Shown: positions 58,931 to 64,000 of the stretch, in pieces
Position numbering within the stretch: position 1 is the stretch's first letter
Layout of the letters: every line of letters starts with the position of its first letter
DNA from: Nectonema munidae
Lineage: Eukaryota > Nematomorpha > Nectonematoida > Nectonematidae
Direction of reading: 5' to 3'
Assembly (NCBI GenBank): GCA_030549495.1
Contig: JAUIRK010000287.1
Coordinates: 62,001-126,000, forward strand
Length of the DNA stretch: 64,000 bases
The notes under the pieces: generated by a model
What the model was told of the DNA's origin: nothing
Database searches by the model: none
What the model saw: only the letters and a program-made list of their open reading frames with translations
Made by a program: the position numbers and the translations under genes

Positions 58931-61716
58931 ATTTAACAAGTAGGTTGAATTCAGTGGTGATATTCATTTTTTAATGAAAATATATCAAACCTAATTGATT
59001 TATATATGACAGCTCATCTCAAAAAAACATTTTATCTAATTAATTATATAATGTTTTTTACACATATATACCCATTTTAAAGTATGCTGAATTTAGTGGT
59101 TATATTCATTTTTTTATGAAAATCAATTAAATCTGTCAAAAAATTGATTTATATACGACAGCTCATCTCAAAAAGCAACTTTTTATCTAATAATTATATA
59201 AAGTTTTTTTAATTTTCTAGTATACTGAATTCCATGGTGATATTCATTTTTTATGAAAATCAACCAAACTGTTAAAAAATGATTTAAATATGACAGCCGA
59301 TGTCAAAATAATTTTTTACTTATAAAATTTTCTTATACATATATACCCATTTTCAAGTATGTAGAACTCAATGGTGATATTCATTTTTTTAGGAAAATCA
59401 CTCAAACCTGTCAAAAATTGATTTATATATGACAGCTCATATCAAAATTAAAATTTTTATTGAAATTTTTTACACATATATATCATTTTCATGTTTTGTT
59501 TGTTTTGTTTTGTTTTTTATTTGACACAGCTTGTAAAATGCAAGGATTTCGAAAGCTGGCATGATGCCCTATTTAGTGGTAAATTTTTTATAAAAATCCA
59601 TTAAACTTTTCAAAAAAAATTGATTATACCTGTGAATCGATGTCAAATATATAAACTTGAAAATAAATTCTACTTGCATTATTTCTCTGCTGATTATTTT
59701 CTCAATTTATTTAATAAACAAACTTTAGGTGTTTAATTCACTTAAAATATTTCATTTGTCAGTAAATTAGGTATCTCGATAAGATCTCCATCGTTTGGTT
59801 ACAAATTTCTTATCGGCTGTTAGTCTCTAAGTCATTTCTTCTATACTTTATACAGTATGTAATATTAATATTCATTCTATGATGATCCTTACTTGGTAGC
59901 TCTATTTTCATTAGAAATTTATTTTCAGCAATCTGTGTTAGAAAAAACAAAGGATTTATCTTGACCAATTTTTTTTCTAACTAATAACTTTCTGATTAAA
60001 AAACCTTATTAATGTTTTTAGGCTGTTTTCCAAGTGTTATGAAGAAATATCACATTTCAAAATTTTTTATTTGATTAAATGATTCGTGATGTTCATTGTT
60101 CAATTAGAAAAAGTTTTCCCTCTTTTTCATCTAAAAGAAAAATTTACTTTCAATTAAAATTTGAAATTATCTTGATAGTCGCTAAATCTCCATATATTAA
60201 AATCTTTGACAGTTTTGATTACTCTGACACTAACAAGATTTTAAAATTTCATACCCATCTTAGAAAATTGATAATTGTAATCTTAGCTGATAAGCCAAAA
60301 ATTTTAAAAATATCCATCTCCAATAGAACAACATATTTTACACGATCAAAATCTTTTTTATTTCTTTTGATCACACGTTCTCTTTTCATTTATTTTTCAC
60401 GTTTCTCCCTTCGTTCATGATAATCTTATAATACGTTTTTTTTAAATAAATAATTTATACTCAACATGATTGAAGAAAGTATTATAAGCTAAAATATATT
60501 AAAAAAAATTATTCATACTATGTAACGTAATATATAACAATTTTTCGAAAATTTTTTACAGAATTAATTTTCACCACATCACTAATTTAATTGACACTTC
60601 CAGATATTTTTTACCGTATTAGCCAAAATAAAGTGTAGAAATAAAATAAGCATAATTTGATTTTGTATAAAAGCAGATATTTTATTTTTAATATTGAAAA
60701 TATTTTGGGAGACCGTTTTTAGAAGTAAAGCACAAATCTGATTGAAGCTTTGATATTTTGAAACCATAACTGCCAAAACTGAGCACAAAAATGAACCCAT
60801 CATCTCAATTTGGTATAAAAGCAGATATTTTTTAAAAATATTTCTGTAGATATTAGACCTAAACCCACATTTGATTGACACTTTTAGGTATTTTAAAACA
60901 TTTATTTGCAATATCTGAGTTCAGAAATAAAACTAGTATGATTGATTTGATATAAGAACCTATATTGCAAGTACAATTAAAGAGAATAATTTTGGAGATA
61001 GTTTTCAGACATTAACCTCAAATTTGATTGACACTGACAAATAATAAAAATCTATAAATCGAAAATTGGGTCCAGAAATGAAACCAGTAATTTGGTATAA
61101 AAACATTTTATGTAAAATTTGCATCAATATTTTTGGAGACGAATTTTAGAAATAAACTACAAATTTAATTCACACTTATATATATTTTTTCAAACACTAA
61201 ACGCAAAAGCTATGTTTATAAATAAAACTAGCATAGTTGATTTGGTATAAAAATATATATTTAATATAAAATTTTATTATTTTGAAAGACAGTTTTCCAA
61301 CGTAACATACAAATTTTCACTGACAGATATTTTCAAATTTAAATCCAAAATCTGAGTACAGAAATGCAACCAGCATCGTTGATTTGGTATAATAACATAT
61401 TTAATGTAAAATTTGCATAAATGTTTTTGAAGACAATTTTTAGAAGTAAACCGCAAATTTGATTAGCACTTATCAAATTTGTAAAAACTAAATGTAAAAA
61501 AGGTTTCCAGAAATGAAACCAGTATGACCGATTTAGTATAAAAACATATATTATATGTAAAATTTGAAGGTATATTTCTGATCAATCAAAATTTTGAGTG
61601 ACATTTTCTAAAAAATTGCCATAATTATTGCAAAAATTAAATATATAAAGTTTTATGCGTTCAAAACTGTATATAATTATAAATTTTTAATGTAGTATAT
61701 AATATAGACCCTAAGT
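58930..61716. repeat. Element X copy III, partial, reversed
   Basis: Array D units (58930-59480), the AT-rich core (59700-60560) and array B units (60560-61700) occur in the reverse order and orientation of copy I. Both termini are missing. A hAT-like end (CAGGGGTGGGGAACCTGCCG) abuts it at 61717. Confidence 0.8.
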
Positions 61717-61742
61717 CAGGGGTGGGGAACCTGCCGCCTTAA
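61717..61742. mobile_element. hAT-like terminus interrupted by element X
   Basis: CAGGGGTGGGGAACCTGCCG is a hAT-type end. It runs only 22 bp before a TTAA (61739-61742) where element X copy II begins. A similar sequence (CAGAGATTGGGAACC) occurs near 52000. The rest of the hAT copy would lie beyond element X, outside the window. Confidence 0.5.
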
Positions 61743-64000
61743 CCCTATTAGTGCTGGGCAAAATTTGTTCGCTCAAGTGCTGGGGGGGCGTAAAGTGCCC
61801 CCCCCCCCCATTTTTCTCAGAGATTAATAAATTTTTCTTAATATTTTTGATGTTACATATATATTTCAACTATGCTGAATTCAGTGGTGATGTCCATTTT
61901 TTTTTTTTATCAAAATCAATCAAACCTGTCAAAAAATTGATTTATATTTGAAAGCTCATCTCAAAAAAGAACTTTTTATTTAAATAAATATATAAAGTTT
62001 TTTACGCATGTATACCCATTTTCAAATATGCTGAATTCAGTGGTGATATCCATTTTTTTTATGAAAATCAATCAAACCTGTCAAAAAATTGATCTAAATG
62101 TGACAACTCATCTCAAAAAAGAACTTTTTATCTAAATAAGTATATAAAGTTTTTTACATATGTATACCCATTTTCAAATATGCTGAATTCAGTGGTGATA
62201 TTCATTTTTTATGAAAATCAATCAAACCTGTCAAAAAATTGATCTAAATGTGACAGCTCATCTCAAAAAGGAACTTTTTATCTAAATAAGTTTATAAAGT
62301 TTTTTACACATTTATACCCATTTTCAAATATGCTGAATTCAGTGGTGATATTCATTTTTTTTTTTATGAAAATCAATCAAACCTATCAAAAAATTGATCT
62401 AAATGTGACAGCTCATCTCAAAAAGGAACTTTTTATCTAAATTAGTATATAAAGTTTTTTGCACATGTATACCCATTTTCAAATATGCTGAATTCAGTGG
62501 TGATATTCATTTTTTATGAAAATCAATCAAACCTGTCAAAAAATTGATCTAAAAGTGCCAGCTCACCTCAAAGTGGAACTTTTTATCTAGATAAGTATAT
62601 AAAGTTTTTTACAAATGTATACCCATTTTCAAATATGCTGAATTCAGTGGTGATATTCATTTTTTATGAAAATCATTCAAACCTGTCAAAAAAGTGATTT
62701 ACATATGACAGCTCATCTCAAAAAAAACTTTTTATCTAAATAAGTATATAAAGTTTTTTACACATGTATACCCATTTTCAAATATGCTGAATTCAGTGGT
62801 GATATTCATTTTTTATGAAAATCAATCAAAACTGTCAAAAAATTGATTTATCCCAAAAAGAAAGGATCAGGCACGGTTTTTTGATTACGTTTAATAGAAA
62901 GTACAGGGAGGTGATGAAGTTTACCCTGCATGGCATTTTACACACATATACCGATTTTCAAGTAGGTGGTGTTTACTGGTTATATTCCTTTTATTTATAA
63001 ATATTAGTCAAACCTGACAAAATAATTTAAATATGACAGTCCATGTCAAAATTAAAATTTTAATTCTTTTAAAGTTTTTTTTTATACATTTCAAGTATGC
63101 AGAATTTAATGGTGATGTTCATTTTTTATGAAATCAATAAAACCTGTCAAAAAATCGATTAAACCTGTAAATCAATGTCAAATATATAAACATAAAAATA
63201 ACTTCTACTTGCAGTTTTCTCTGGTAATTATTTTCTTAATTTATTTAATATACCAACTTTAGGTGTTTAATTCACTCAAAATATTTCATTCTACAGTAAC
63301 TTATGTAACTCGGATCTCCATCTTTTTGGCAACAAATTCATTATCGGCTCGTAGTCTCTAGGTCATATTATAATTTACAGTATGTAATTTTGGTATTCAT
63401 TCTATGATGATCCTTTCTTGGTAGCTCTTTTTTCATTAGAAATTTATATTCTTCAATGTGTTCGAAAATTTTTTTATAAGAATAAAATTCCTTTTTTCCT
63501 CTCGGGCCTGAATATTTGTCAACCAATCTCATTTCAAAGGTTTTTTTCTGATGAATCATTCGTGATGTTGATTGTTCAATTACAAAAAGTTGTCAACGTT
63601 CTTCATCTAAAAAATTACTTCTTTGACACAAAAGGAAAAAGATGGACAAATTCAATTTAAATTAAAAATATTTTGATAGTGACTAAATTCTCACATATTG
63701 GCATCTGTTCCATTTTTGATAAATCTGACCTATTCTAAATTTTCAGATTTCCTACACATGTTAGCTAAATGTTAACTGTAATCCTAGATGATAAGCTATA
63801 GAATTAAATATTTTTCATTTGTAAAAGAGGAACTTCTTTTTCAGTCAAAATCTTTTTTGAAGTATATAATTAAACCACTTCCTAGTTCATTAGAACATGG
63901 TAGATCTTCCATTTAGTAAAGATACATATTTTTTTTTAATTATTTGTTTTGATCAAATGTTCTCTTTTCAATTAGTTTTCAACTTGGTTCCTTCTCTCAT
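61743..64000. mobile_element. Element X copy II, reversed, cut by the window end
   Basis: TTAA at 61739-61742 is followed by CCCTATTAGTGCTGGGCAAA. Array D then has seven well-preserved ~150-bp units: GAATTCAGTGGTGATATTC landmarks at about 61874, 62031, 62183, 62334, 62488, 62638 and 62787, plus two weak ones. The AT-rich core follows from about 63100. Array B and the second terminus should lie past 64000. The units are more alike here than in copy I, suggesting a younger copy. Confidence 0.82.
63368..63790 (-). pseudogene. Conserved degenerate reading frame in the element X core
   Basis: The minus strand reads MPICENLVTIKI, NFLDEERWQLFVIEQ, an intact 63-codon run with MIHQKKTFEMRLVDKYSG, then FEHIEEYKFLMKKELPRKDH and MNTKITYCKL. 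The same blocks appear at 53850-54280 (+) in copy I, at 37790-38000 (-) in copy IV and more decayed at 59880-60200 (-). I do not recognise the protein. Stops interrupt every copy. Confidence 0.5.

Overview
This is an AT-rich eukaryotic window, almost certainly from an animal and probably an arthropod. The evidence is two metazoan genes (a G3BP/Rasputin homologue and a spliced ING3 homologue) in a dense field of decayed DNA transposons and 5'-truncated LINEs. The very high A+T, the (CA)n/(GT)n tracts and the piggyBac/hAT/Merlin mix would suit a parasitic copepod such as a caligid, but that assignment is inference.

Host genes. (1) Positions 418-1791 (+) hold an uninterrupted 457-codon G3BP-like stress-granule protein: an NTF2-like domain, a low-complexity acidic middle and an RRM. 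(2) Positions 15163-40907 (-) hold a complete six-exon ING3 gene, the PHD-finger subunit of NuA4/TIP60-type histone acetyltransferase complexes. I assembled it from splice sites, reading phase and family similarity. It encodes 444 residues and most of its ~25.7 kb is intron filled with mobile DNA.

Mobile elements. 2919-4925 is a Merlin element. 5013-~6060 is a hAT fragment. 6130-~7900 is a piggyBac relict with a (CA)n tract. ING3 introns hold a chimeric pseudogene with a ZBED5-like hAT piece, hAT-type MITEs (one with a perfect 8-bp target duplication), a Penelope-like or foldback fragment, a 3.78-kb piggyBac element with matching TIRs and TTAA sites (carrying a 157-unit GT tract and a tRNA-like snapback), a 3.2-kb hAT element, small TTAA MITEs and a LINE inserted into another repeat. 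41-51 kb holds an interspersed repeat split by a MITE, a CR1/Jockey-like LINE fragment and two more piggyBac relicts. 56095-57890 is a hAT element with a perfect 8-bp duplication; it contains a 5S-rRNA-like block and a GC-rich ORF.

The most unusual structure is a repeat family that I call element X. The complete copy is 52138-55637 (3500 bp). It is TTAA-flanked, has CCCTATTAGTGCT-type termini, and carries two unrelated tandem arrays that both have a period of about 148 bp. Between the arrays lies a shared AT-rich block that keeps traces of one reading frame. Further copies or pieces are at 18360-18553, 37700-40343, 51415-51612, 58930-61716 and 61743-64000. I found no recognisable transposase in it, so it looks like a structured non-autonomous piggyBac-type element.

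The two host genes show no functional linkage. Antisense transposon relicts occupy much of the ING3 introns. Exon boundaries were read by eye, without alignment tools or transcript data.
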